This document shows positions 11,500-21,636 of a DNA stretch of 64,000 nucleotides, piece by piece (the stretch's first letter is position 1; each line of letters begins with the position of its first letter). Made by a program: the position numbers and the translations under genes. The notes below the pieces were generated by a model, which searched no databases, had not been told where the DNA came from, and worked only from the letters and a program-made list of their open reading frames with translations. The stretch comes from Mesocentrotus franciscanus (lineage: Eukaryota > Echinodermata > Echinoidea > Camarodonta > Strongylocentrotidae): positions 27,174,873 to 27,238,872 of the forward strand of contig CP137680.1 in NCBI GenBank assembly GCA_037976565.1. Reading direction: 5' to 3'.

Positions 11500-12889
11500 A
11501 TGAGTAGATCAAAGTATAAGGAGCGTGTTACACACCTGCGCACAAGAGTGTGCACACTATTGTACGTGAGTGCGCTGCCATGGTAAGAGCTCGCTTCATT
11601 CTCCAAGTCATTTGCCATCATAATAGTTTCCTGAAAGAATGTACATATACCTTCATATGTTCGTATGCTTGGTGACTGCAAAGATTCTACCATCGATGGA
11701 CCATGTCGACATGACCTTTTCGTGAAGACGGGGTTCGCTAATAAAAGGAGATCGAGAGCGTTCCCATCAGTCAAATCCTCGAGGATATATATGATACACA
11801 GTTCGATTCCTGGAAAAGGTTTTGATTAAACATTTATGACAAGAATAGTGATCTTTCATTGCATGGTCACGGTTGTCATACTAAAATGAAAATTTTAATT
11901 CAATCCGAAGTACCCGTTTTTTTCCAGTAATTTTTTCTCTCACATTTTACAAAATATTCAAATATGAAATACTATCACTACCAACAACTTTTGTTCAACT
12001 TTGTTAAGATATTAAACTTAATTATTGTATATAGATTTAGTGTATCTTGCCAAGTAAATTGTGATGTTGATATTTCTAGTTGCGCTGTACAGAGAGATTA
12101 ATTCAAATAGACCTATCTGTGGAGAAGGGATTGTGGGGGTGGGAGGGGGAGGGCACACCGAGATAAACTTTATCTTCCATCGGCAAGGTAACTTCGATTA
12201 AGCTTGTAATTATCGAGTAGCAGCTTGGATGAATTTTTAGACGAAATAGATGGGTAAAAAGTCATATGTCGTATTGGAAATTGCACAGAACCGCCCTTGG
12301 ATTAACACTGCTTTCAGTAGGGATGTAGGAGATTATTCAAAAGGGGGCTCTTGGGCACTGAAGAAGAAATATTGATTATGGTATGAGGCATCCGAGAACG
12401 CTATCCAAACGGCGAAATGCTTGCTTCATACCATTTACCACATACTGTTATTATTATTTTTTGACTCCCAATATAAGTCACGTGTTTTCCTAAACAAAAA
12501 ACCGTAGCAAAACGCAGAAGTCATTGGACGAAAAAACACCTCCTGCAGGCGCTTCGAGTGCTTCGATGTATATTGTTCGTAGTAGATCCATGCTTGTATA
12601 TTGCTTCATAATTTCCTGCGTCCGGATTGGTTAAAACTATACATTGATTAGATGGCTGTTTAGTTGAACAAATAGAATATAGGCATAATCCTTTGGTGAA
12701 ATCACGAGTCGTGCATGCATGCAGTTCATCTGATTGATACAGTACAGTATGTCACGTTATGAGGAGGAACATGGACATGCTACCAGTATTCGAAAAACTT
12801 TAACGAGATATCCAGACATAGCGCTTATTCCGCACGACGTGTGTCGAATAGTGATCACTTTTGATATGCAATGATCGACTATTCAAACC
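11500..12889. other. Intergenic DNA upstream of receptor gene 2
   Basis: The first 150 bases resemble 19600-19700 upstream of locus B. The rest is unique here. Just upstream of the gene 2 start codon the context AAACCATGG is a good initiation context. No TATA box or other regulatory site is clear enough to name. Confidence 0.45.
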
Positions 12890-14215
12890 ATGGCCTGTGT
12901 ATTATTCATACTCACCGTTATTTACATATTCCCTTGTGCATTAGCACAAGAGAGAATAGTGACGACTAATCGGCGGGTTTACCTGAAATGTGACATAAAC
13001 TCTACACAAGACGTGATTTGGTCTGTTGAAAGGAATGTTTTTGTTGACATTTACACCTGCCAGGACAATTCCAGTGGTCAGTGCACACAAATTCTCGATA
13101 TTGACTCTCTATATTATAGTTTACAAGTAAATCGAAGTAATGAAGCTTCTGTTCTCTCGCTAATCCCTACCGAAAAAGAGCAGATTTTTCAGTGTAGGCT
13201 AGGGAATGGTGTCGTGAAAACATTCACTGTATCACTGATTGATCCAACAAATATTACCCAACATTGTAGTGTCTCACTGCAAAGTATTAGTATAAGTGGT
13301 GATCCTCAAGTTACATTGTCATGTGGATTTACGTTCCAAGAGACACTAGATGCTAACTTAACGCTTAAAGGACTTGGGCAAAATAACTTTGTGATTCGTC
13401 GCTCATCTCATGGTATCAACGGAACCATTTCCGTTGAACAGTTCAACAACCTTCATGATGCCTACTGCGAGATATACTTTCCAGATATTGATGAAACACG
13501 ATCTTGTACCTACCCGAATATCACAAAAAAACTATATATCAGTGAAGGAAATGAAATCGTCATCGCATGTGACGTGGAATATGATGTCGATTGGTATCTT
13601 ATTGATTTATATGGGAGAAAGGAAGATATTTATAATCGTTCATGGATACGAGACGGAGGGCGAAAACTGATGATACAGGATATATCTGAACGAGATTTGG
13701 GGAAATTGGTCGTGTGTCAAACCAAAGGAGATGACAACCAGACCGACAAAGGTACCATTGGTTTCACCATAATCTCGAAAATTTCCCGGGACAAGAATAA
13801 ATCAAATTCTGAAGATCCAGCACCCACTCCTAGTGCCCATAGTCCTTACTTGGTGTTAACGTTGTTATTTCTCTCACTGTGGTTAATCACCACTGCTGTG
13901 GGTGGAGTCTTGTTGTTGATTAGAAGCAAAAGGAATAAGTCTGGTACTCTCGCTATTGCATCGGCCTCGGGGAATGCTTCAGTACCAAATGGGGGTTCTG
14001 AAGAACGTGAGACAACCTATGTTAATGATTGCCGGACGGAAGCAAGACGGGATCCTGAAACTTCAAACACAAACAACAGCGCCCATAACACTGTCTTTGA
14101 GCCCGAGGTAAACGATACAGGTGAAAACAATCGGAATCGCCAAAGCAACAATGAGAGTCATAATGTACTTCACCCTGGAGAAGACATCACCATCGCCAAT
14201 GAATTCCTTACCTAG
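12890..14215 (+). CDS. IgSF type I transmembrane receptor, gene 2 (441 aa)
   Basis: Best preserved member of the array. Residues 1-19 form a signal peptide ending ALA. Ig-like domain 1 has C34, W44 and C102, with an extra small Cys pair C57/C65 that is conserved in all paralogues. Domain 2 has C126, C145, C193 and C206. Domain 3 has C227, W235 and C276 with the usual RDGG...LMIQDIS...VVC pattern. A Ser/Pro-rich stalk (about 300-320) precedes a membrane helix at about 321-344 and a basic stop-transfer RSKRNK. Several NxS/T sites suit a glycosylated surface protein. The tail contains TTYVND (Y377, a YxN type SH2 target). The natural tail is lost: paralogues read SHLHFTLEK, but here an extra base near 14162-14165 gives SHNVLHPGED and a stop at 14213-14215. 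Role (immune or recognition receptor) is inferred from architecture. I do not recognise an orthologue. Confidence 0.8.
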   Translation: MACVLFILTVIYIFPCALAQERIVTTNRRVYLKCDINSTQDVIWSVERNVFVDIYTCQDNSSGQCTQILDIDSLYYSLQVNRSNEASVLSLIPTEKEQIFQCRLGNGVVKTFTVSLIDPTNITQHCSVSLQSISISGDPQVTLSCGFTFQETLDANLTLKGLGQNNFVIRRSSHGINGTISVEQFNNLHDAYCEIYFPDIDETRSCTYPNITKKLYISEGNEIVIACDVEYDVDWYLIDLYGRKEDIYNRSWIRDGGRKLMIQDISERDLGKLVVCQTKGDDNQTDKGTIGFTIISKISRDKNKSNSEDPAPTPSAHSPYLVLTLLFLSLWLITTAVGGVLLLIRSKRNKSGTLAIASASGNASVPNGGSEERETTYVNDCRTEARRDPETSNTNNSAHNTVFEPEVNDTGENNRNRQSNNESHNVLHPGEDITIANEFLT

Positions 14216-14534
14216 GGCTTTAACAGCAAGATGGGAACACCCTGATGCCAATCCAGTATCGCTGAACCATCCACAGAGCAGTCAATGGCAAGGCTATGAA
14301 ACAGTCGGGGGACGCAACAAGGGCGCTACATGCTCTTATGATCTTGGAGAATATTCTGAGGTTGGTAAGCACTTCCAAGGAAAGAGTCCTCCTGATCTTG
14401 GTGAATATGCTGAGGTTGGTGGACACTTCCAAGTAAAGGGCCCCCTGATCTATCAGGTCGTCCTTCCATCCGAAAAAAAGCCAGGAAGAGAAAAGATAAA
14501 GGGTGATGACATTTATAGCAAGGTAAATAAGTAG
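14166..14534 (+). other. Displaced YxxV signalling tail of gene 2
   Basis: In the frame one base over from the 441-aa ORF there is an open stretch beginning YFTLEK and ending YSKVNK before a TAG at 14532-14534. It carries four YxxV motifs: QGYETVG (Tyr codon 14295), GEYSEVG (14352), GEYAEVG (14406) and IYSKV (14514), plus an SYDL at 14337. The two middle motifs are exactly 18 codons apart in a repeated block. The same tail is found at loci A and D. YxxV tyrosines are typical SH2 docking sites. The residue at -2 is Gly or Asp, so they are not textbook ITIMs and only resemble the switch motif TxYxxV. A candidate AATAAA lies at 14788. Confidence 0.7.
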
Positions 14535-14964
14535 GTATAACTCCAATACTACATCTGGAGACGAATGGTTCACATATTTCTATAGATCGAGTGAACGTGC
14601 TGAAGGGGGGTACAGTCCTGACAGAAATCGTCATCTGAAGGAAATATCATAGCATTAAAAATACTTGATAATAATAGACAATAATTCAAGTAATGGTGCT
14701 ATATTTTACTGATAAGATCCAAAATGAGTTCAATCAAATACAGGAACCTTGGCACTATAGAACTAAAATAATTTGAAAATATATACAAATAAAATGAACA
14801 TATAATCGTTCTTGAATTTTTGTAACATACAATTTAACAAAAAAATATTTTTTTATTATTTTTTTTAATTGGGTCACAATTTATGATGCTAAGGAAAAGA
14901 TAAAGAAAAATACAACATTGTTGATATTTTATGAAAAAGGATATTATTATTATTGACTATCCCC

Positions 14965-15486
14965 CTGTCCACACACAACATTTTCCGTGATTAGGCGTGA
15001 TTAGTTATACCGTTTCGCGATAGTTATACCGTTTCGCGAAAGTTATATGATGAAATTGTGTGTGTGGACGCTTACTAACGATACGTCGTATAACGAAACG
15101 TCGTATAACGAAACGCAGGTTTGGGCATCGTTTCGAACTAGAACTCAATAACTAATCACGCCTAATCACGCTTAATCACGGAAATTTTGTGTGTGGACGG
15201 AACTAGTCTAACTGGGCGGGGCTTAACGTCGGATCGCGCGCGAAAGGAGACCTGACCTCTCATTTCCGCTTCCATTTCATGACCGCAGTAGCAAAATGCG
15301 CACCTATACGACATTTCGCTGTAGAGTTTTGGGATTACTTTCTTGTGTGTGTGGACACCCTGGAATTTATACGATGATTCTTTATACGACGTTTCTTGTG
15401 TGTGGACACCCTGGAATTTATACGATGATTCTTTATACGACGTATCGTTATAGAGTTTCGGGACAAATTGTTTTGTGTGTGGACAC
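14965..15486. mobile_element. Element with GTCCACACACAA ends (~520 bp)
   Basis: The left end CTGTCCACACACAA and right end TTGTGTGTGGACAC match as inverted repeats at 13 of 14 positions. Unit 1 (near 6205) lacks the insert. The motif TTGTGTGTGGAC or its complement occurs about six times and divides the insert into blocks. Blocks contain inverted repeats such as CGTGATTAGGCGTGATTAG (14989-15007, complement near 15150-15180) and a directly repeated segment of about 55 bases (15350-15440). Target duplication is unclear and the superfamily is not assigned. Confidence 0.65.
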
Positions 15487-16960
15487 GCTGTATATATGAG
15501 AATGTCTACACACATTTATAAGTCGGTAAATGTCGGCAATACAAAGGAGGAACGTTGGTATGTTAATTATTCTACCGGATTTTGAATCCCAACCCAGTGC
15601 AAATTCCTTTAGACTATGGTGGCCTTCAAATTGGGTACTTGTTGAGATTTACAAGTTTGTCACGCACTGTCAGTTGTACTTTTTTTTTTAGAACTAGCAA
15701 TGATTTCTAGCGCGTGACATTTTGTATTCGACGCACTTTAAATATGTCTAAGGTGCAATCTTGAAACTGTTAGAGTTTTGTATTTTTATATTATTGTTAT
15801 TATCGTTGTCAACTTAAATGTTTATTATTTGATTAATTATCTACCAAAGGATAATCTAATAAACTCTTTCCATATAAACCAAGAAAATAATGTCAGACCC
15901 TTCTCTTTATGCACTTTTATAGAAACTTTTGTCAAAAAAGTTTGCAAAATGTGTATTGGGCTTATGAGATTCTGATTGTATGAGTAAAGGAAGATAATAG
16001 AATATCTAAAATCTATAATGTCATAATCTGTATTGCATTAGTTCATTCCCTTGTGCTAGTATAAATTAGACATATTTTCGTATTTACACAGTAGAAATTA
16101 GAAAAGAAAACGCATAAAACACTGTAAACGTTGCACGCAATGAAATCAATGGAGATGAGTTTGCAACAACAAAAAAGAATAAATAAATAAATAAATCAGT
16201 AAATGACAAAAAACTGAAAAATACGTTAATGGTAAGAATAAAAGTTCACTACAGTCACAAATAAATGATACATAACTGAATAGGCCAAGTGTAATATGTT
16301 GTACCATACGTTAACCTGTAAAGGGTGCAGTACATTAAATATGTGCAGATGGTTGTCAAGTTGATACCAAACAAAAGAAAACACTAATCTTGGCCATCGT
16401 GCATCACCAGACACCCCTTTAGTCTTGTATAAAATTTGTAACGGCTCACAAGGCATCAAGTTCGTGCTAATCTTGGAGCTCGAGTATCACAACGCTCGCT
16501 TTAAATAAACTTGGCGTCCCTGCTCTTTTTAATATTGTGTAAATTAAAGTCTTCGGTACGAGTTTAAAATTTGTTTTAGATAAAGTTATTGAAAACCAAA
16601 TGTGTCTTATTCTACACCTCGTAATCTTAACTATGTACTTGGGTTGAATTTTGCACATTGCGGTATTAGATTTTGGTAATATCGCAACATTTTGTTTTCG
16701 GTGCCAAACGAATGGTTGTATTTTTGCTTTTATTACAGTATTAGAACCAAATATTAATGTTTATTTTTGTATATTTTTGTATATTTTATATATAATATGT
16801 TATAAAGTCATCGCAATGTCGTGTTCATTATATTTTGGAGATTGCAGGTCCCCATCGCTTTGCTCCCTTTTAAATATTTTTGAAACTCACCTGCCCCGAC
16901 AAGGGAATAAAACAATGAAGATTGAACAAATCTTCAGTCTATCGGTAAGCTAAATTGAAT

Positions 16961-17502
16961 TATTTGTCTTCAATTTTTGAGCCCTCCACAGGCTATTTAT
17001 TAATAATCTTCACAGAAATAAACAAATCAAATATATGTGCATTTTTAAACACATTCAAAATGATCTTTCTATACAATCAACAATTGTAGCAACTGCCACT
17101 TTAAAGCAAAATGTCTTTCCATTCCAGATAGATGTACAATATATTTCTCATCTTTATAATACTGTAATACTTTCAGTATAAGATTTTAAATAGATTTTTT
17201 TTTTAAATAAACAACTTTTTAGGATGAAAATCGTAAACAATGAAAAATGTTCATTTTGTAGAAAAGAAATAGAAGATATAGTACATTTCTTTTATGAATG
17301 TGAGATAAGTAGAATTGGAGTAGATTTGGAATGAAACCTCAAACTGGATTTATGAAAGAACTCAAATTAGAATTTTGTTCACTTTACAAAATATAATTTT
17401 TGGCTTTGAAGATAAGAGAAACGATGCCCTAAATTTCATTGTTATATTAATTAAACAACAGATGTTTATTTGTGAACTGAATAGTATTGTTCCGCTTTTT
17501 GA
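16961..17502 (+). mobile_element. Tx1/L1-like LINE fragment with 15-bp duplication
   Basis: The insert is flanked by TAAGCTAAATTGAAT (16946-16960) and TAAGCTAAATTTAAT (17503-17517), a target-site duplication with one mismatch. Near 17220-17320 one frame reads a C-terminal zinc-binding motif of the reverse-transcriptase family (CSFCRKEIEDIVHFFYEC) after ILNRF-like sequence. Many stops interrupt the rest, so it is a dead 5'-truncated copy. Unit 1 has no insert at the matching point near 9070. Confidence 0.7.
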
Positions 17503-17547
17503 TAAGCTAAATTTAATATGGTGTCATTAAAAACCATGCACTATCCC

Positions 17548-17610
17548 GTCTTCTTGGTTCAGTGGTTAAGGCACTGACGTTCTTAACCAGGTTCGATTCC
17601 TGGCGGAGAC
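17548..17610 (+). other. tRNA-like module, unit 2 (63 nt)
   Basis: Same length and layout as the unit-1 copy, with GTCTTCTTGG at the acceptor and a perfect TTCGATT T-arm. The D-arm has changed (GGTTCAGTGG). The lost anticodon 3' stem is shared, so the defect predates duplication of the flanks. Confidence 0.6.
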
Positions 17611-18479
17611 ATTTTTTTCAATCTTTGCAAAACATTTAAAAAGGATGGACAGCGATGGGGCGTTGTGGCGTGCGCCTGTAATCCAGCTTACAGTGGAAGT
17701 TACAAAGTGATTCAGCCGAGGACGCAGGTTCGAAACTGAATCTCGTCTTTCGGATGGTGACGTTAAAGGTCGGTCCCCAGACGTAAATAATCATATCTGA
17801 TTGATACACGTCTGTAAAAACCCAATACACACACGGGGAACCTTGATTGAAGCTACGTAATCAATATTCTCTCAATTGTAGGCCTATTTATTTCAACAAG
17901 ACAAAAGACTGGTTGCCAAAACTGGTGTTTATGGAGCTTTTTTGTATGTAAGTATTGAGTTCTGCTTGGAGCCCGAAAATACGCAAACAACAATGAAGCT
18001 CTGTTAAAAAAAAAATCAAATATTTCTCCGTTAAAAATGATTTGTCTAGACCTGTTCTGAAGCTGATCGCAATTTTAGAATCAGCTTTTGCCGTATTGCG
18101 TTTCATTACTTTCTACCAGCTGCATTTATTTTCTTGTATCTTGAAACTTGTCTAGACCCCTATTAAAACAGCACTCGTGCTGATCAGGGTGCTCCATCCC
18201 ACAAGTGGTACAAATAAATATAAACAAATATCAACTTATCAAGTGCTGGGGGTCGTTCTTTCCCCCGAATTTGTATAATAAAACAAATGTACTTTATGTT
18301 ACTGTGAATAATAAAATCATTACATGGCACCGCCCTAAATTCAGTAATTGAGGTATTTATCTACTTTATTTGCATTGTTAGTATCTGACCCAACTGGCTA
18401 TCACGTGAAAATATAAGGGTAAGAATGTGATGTGAATTCCAAAAGGCAGAGCAGGAGAATGGGAATTGGAGCATGATAG

Positions 18480-18483
18480 AGAA

Positions 18484-18514
<31 letters not shown>

Positions 18515-18515
18515 A
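18480..18515. repeat. (GA)n microsatellite followed by G-run
   Basis: AGAGAG tract followed by a G-run. A matching but shorter tract is at 50886 in unit 4. Confidence 0.8.
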
Positions 18516-18651
18516 ATGGTGAGGGGGTGTAGGCCTAGTGGCCTACAGATCATGATGGGGTCGTGTTAAATAGATGATAGGGAAAAAAGTAGGCCTGAAT
18601 AGAATACACAGCTCTACTACAGTGCGAGTCAAAAAAAGTACAGGCACTCTG

Positions 18652-19497
18652 ACTTTAAAAATTATTCTTTTAAGACTACAGAAAAGAGCTGCATGTATTG
18701 TTGTAGGGAATTTTTATTATGATGTTAATAGCTTGAATATAATGAATTCATTGAAATGGCAATTCATTGATACTAGACGTGACTATTTTTTAGCATGTAT
18801 TATGTACAAATGTATTCATGGAAAAGCCCCGGTACGATTGTGCAATGAAGTGGAAATGGTTTTTGACAGACATGGTTTTAACACTAGACTTGCCAATACG
18901 TTGAATGTTGTTTTACCCAAGCCTACTCTTGAATGTTTTAAGAATTGTTTTAGATATACGCTGGTGGTAAAATCTTTAAACGTATGTACAAGGACAAAGT
19001 TTTGAAACCTGTGTGATACATTGCCTATTCATATACTGCTCTTGACATGGCTTATTTCTCTCTCTCTCCCTCTCCCTCGCCCTCCCTCTTCCTTTCTCTT
19101 TCTTTCTTTTTCTCTTTCCTTCTCTACTTTCTACCAATTTCCTTGTATCTCTTCTCCTATTCTAATCTTTTTGGTAATATTTTAATGCCTTTTAAGTGAT
19201 TTGATGTTTTTTTTTCCGCTGTTCATTTGAATTATTACATTTTCGTTTTGTTTTTGTTTTTGTTTTTACTACTTCCAATGCGAATTATTCTTATATATTA
19301 GTTTTAACTGTTTTTACCTTTGCCTGTGAGCTTGGGTGATTTTCATTATCTATATTTCCATGTATTACATTTTTATTCTGTTCAGGACCCGGATGTAAAA
19401 CAGATTTGGTATCTACAATGTATATATGATTCTTGTTATCCTGATTAAATATATTTTAATAAGATAAATAAAAAAATAAAATAAAATAAAAAAAAAT
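18652..19497 (+). mobile_element. 5'-truncated LINE 3' end (CR1/L2-like)
   Basis: It encodes part of the C-terminal region of a non-LTR retrotransposon polyprotein, recognisable from LLRLQKRAACIV and the following LKWQFIDTRRDYFLAC and KCIHGKAP motifs, ending in a stop at about 19005. A 3' UTR follows with a pyrimidine-rich part (19050-19110) and an A-rich tail with repeated AAATAAA near 19460-19497. Comparison with units 3 and 4 (near 37630 and 50990) shows that it split the flank. Confidence 0.75.
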
Positions 19498-19865
19498 TAC
19501 AAAAGGTACCTGAGCCATTCAATTTAATTCTCGGTTGAGCAGGCCCTTTCATTTAAGATATTCAAACGCATACTCGGACTCCTTGAAACAATCCAAATTC
19601 ATCTACGAATGGATGTATCTCGAAGATCGAAGTACAAGGCGCGTGTTACACATTCGCGCGCGCATTTTTTTTCCTTCTTGTAAGTGCGTTCTTATAGGTA
19701 CGTATATAACCATGGACTAGTACTAGAATGGATCCACCGCGCTATTGACCGTACTAGGAAAGCTCGAATGTGTCGTGATATTTCATATTATTTCATAAAC
19801 TTGTCTAGAACTAGATTGATTGTTTTCCTAGCATGATCAGCACTGATCAACGGTATATGTTAAAA

Positions 19866-20017
19866 CAGTGTTTGGTTTATTCTGTGCATCTGAATCTTTG
19901 AACTTTGAACTTGCCACTAAACATACCCGGATCCAAGAGCACAGTCCCTCTGGTATGTTATGTTTTAGTAGAGAAGTTGGAGTGATCATTGTTAATGTTC
20001 CTTAAATACTATTAGAC
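19866..20017 (+). promoter_or_regulatory. Conserved 5' flank of receptor locus B
   Basis: Counterpart of 3678-3832, ending in ATTAGACATGG at the start codon. Conservation of blocks such as GGATCCAAGAGCA between A and B supports a shared promoter or 5' UTR. Function is inferred only. Confidence 0.5.
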
Positions 20018-21636
20018 ATGGCGACGATTCTACTGCTTCTAATGACAATTCATAGTTTACTCCCGATGTTGCAAGGCGAAGTGATAAATATAGTGACAAT
20101 CGACGAGAGCGTGAATCTAAAGTGTCTGACCGAACTCTTCCATGAGATTTACTTGGTCAATTACAATTAAGTCAATACAAGGTTAACAAAACTTCCCCTC
20201 TTTGAATGTGATGGGACGGTGAACAGTCAATGTGAGCCCAGGGGCGGATCCAGCCGGCGGCAAGCAAGGGAGGGGGCCTAAAAAGGGGCCCACTTCGTGC
20301 AAAAATTTGAAAATCGTGCCGGTCGATTTTTCGCTCAGTGGGGTAGTGAGCAAAAATAAATAAATTTTTTTTTGGATCCGCCACTGTGTGAGCTTTATAT
20401 ATACAGTTGTGCTCCCTGATTCTGATTTTACAGCGTCTTGGAATGGAAATTTGTCTGTATCGTCATTTTTACAACCAGAGACATCCGTGGAAACGTATAT
20501 AGTTGCGAACAATCAGAAGTTGAACTACGGACCTACAATGTTACATTTGTTAATCCAGAAGATATTAGAGATCCAGTGTGTAACGTTGCAGCATCCAGTC
20601 AAAATGAAGACTTGCAAGTTACATTGTCATGTGAATCAACTATCTCACAGGGGGAGATGTTGGATGCCGTTTTTGGAATAGAGGGAATTGGGAAAGCAAG
20701 TTCAACAAAAACATTGTTTTCTCCTAATATCAAAGAGAATCTTAATTTCGACACTTTCCTGGGCATCACAAATGCTTCGTGTGTATTATCTGTTTCTGGT
20801 ACACGAACATTTTTAAATCGATCTTGCCAGTACCCCAAAGCAGTTAACATCGAAAAAACAATCAAAGGGGATGATATCACAATCAGGTGCGACGTTGAAG
20901 CGAATTCCGAAGTAACTTGAATTGTCTATGATTCAGATGGGAGTAAAATAGACGTAAAGAATACATCATGGACTCGAGATGGAGGACGATCACTCCTGAT
21001 ACGTGGGTTACCTTGCAATGACCTTGAAAACACCTTGGTGTGTAGGACCTATAGGGATGGCAGCAAATCCATGGTTAGGTATACAACGATTCGTACCTTG
21101 GTCAATGAGAACACGGATGACAAAGTACCACTGGTTCCTACTCCAGTGTACTCAATCGGAGTCTATTTCGTACCTGCATTGCATTTTCTCACCCTATGGC
21201 TGATAACTACAACTTTGTTTGGAATCTGGTGGTGGTGTGAAAAATAAACCCTCGCCCTCATCCATGTCAACATAATGTGGCACAATAGGGCAAACCCCAG
21301 AGGTAAATCGCCCTTTAGCCGTGGGGTCAAACACAAATCGGGAAGAGGGTGCCCATGATACGCCCCTGGCCAATATTGTGGCTCATTCACACAGACACGC
21401 AGATAGCTTTAACATTAATAACAGCGCCCATAACCCCTCGTTTGCAGCAGGGAATGTAGATAGAGATGCTGCACAGCATAAGAGCAGTCACCATAACCTC
21501 TAAAGCAGCAATACTGGCAATGAGAGTTTGTACTTCACCCTGGAGAAATCATCCCCGTCGCCAGTGAATTCATTAACGAGGGCTTCGATAGCAAGATGGA
21601 AACAGCCTGATGCCAATCCCGCATTGCTGAACCGTT
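20018..21636 (+). pseudogene. IgSF transmembrane receptor, locus B (pseudogene, type I)
   Basis: Starts MATILLLLMTIHSLLP, close to locus A. An extra base near 20126 (TGTCTGACC against TGTCGACC in A) shifts the frame right after the first Ig Cys. A 148-bp MITE interrupts domain 1. From about 20438 to 20920 the frame is open through domains 2 and 3, then the conserved domain 3 Trp codon is TGA (20918-20920) where A has TGG. The same frame resumes through RDGGRSLLIRG, VCRTY and a membrane helix (LTLWLITTTLFGIWWW) to a stop near 21247. Sequence matching the YxxV tail is missing: the homology jumps from LLN near 21632 to flank sequence, a deletion of roughly 0.5 kb compared with A. It cannot make a receptor. 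Confidence 0.8.
20239..20386. mobile_element. hAT-type MITE (148 bp) inside locus B
   Basis: The left end CAGGGGCGGATCCA and right end TGGATCCGCCACTG are inverted repeats matching at 13 of 14 positions. The flanks TGTGAGCC (20231-20238) and TGTGAGCT (20387-20394) form an 8-bp target duplication with one mismatch. Locus A at about 4030 has no insert. An 8-bp duplication and CAGGG ends are hAT hallmarks. It is far too short to code for a transposase. Confidence 0.88.

Larger units (their letters stand above)
5562..11500 (+). repeat. Co-duplicated 3' flank, unit 1
   Basis: Non-coding sequence downstream of locus A that is recognisably repeated downstream of locus 2 (14535-19600), locus B (21650-24200 and 33700-37680) and locus D (46415-51040). 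Landmarks in order are a TTTGAATCCCAACCCAGTGCA segment near 6340, a segment rich in TTATATTATTGTCATTACCG near 7860, TGTGCAGATGGTTGTCAAG near 8470, a tRNA-like module at 9111, CAGCACTCGTGCTGATC-like sequence near 10810, and GAGCAGGCCCTTTC near 11418. Unit 1 is interrupted by elements at 6380-7089 and 9549-10730. No gene was seen. Confidence 0.75.
14535..19600 (+). repeat. Co-duplicated 3' flank, unit 2
   Basis: Same order of landmarks as the unit-1 flank, with its own insertions: an element at 14965-15486, a LINE fragment at 16961-17502 and another at about 18652-19497. It lacks the TTAA element and the TA element seen in unit 1. It ends with GAGCAGGCCCTTTC near 19537 before the 5' flank of locus B. 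No gene was seen. Confidence 0.75.

Noticed and set aside
11430..11774. 114-codon minus-strand frame upstream of gene 2
   Set aside because: The paralogous sequence near 19530-19700 does not keep the frame and no domain is recognised.
14155..14175. Programmed ribosomal frameshift joining gene 2 to its tail
   Set aside because: There is no slippery heptamer or obvious pseudoknot at the site, and the other loci have different lesions at other places.
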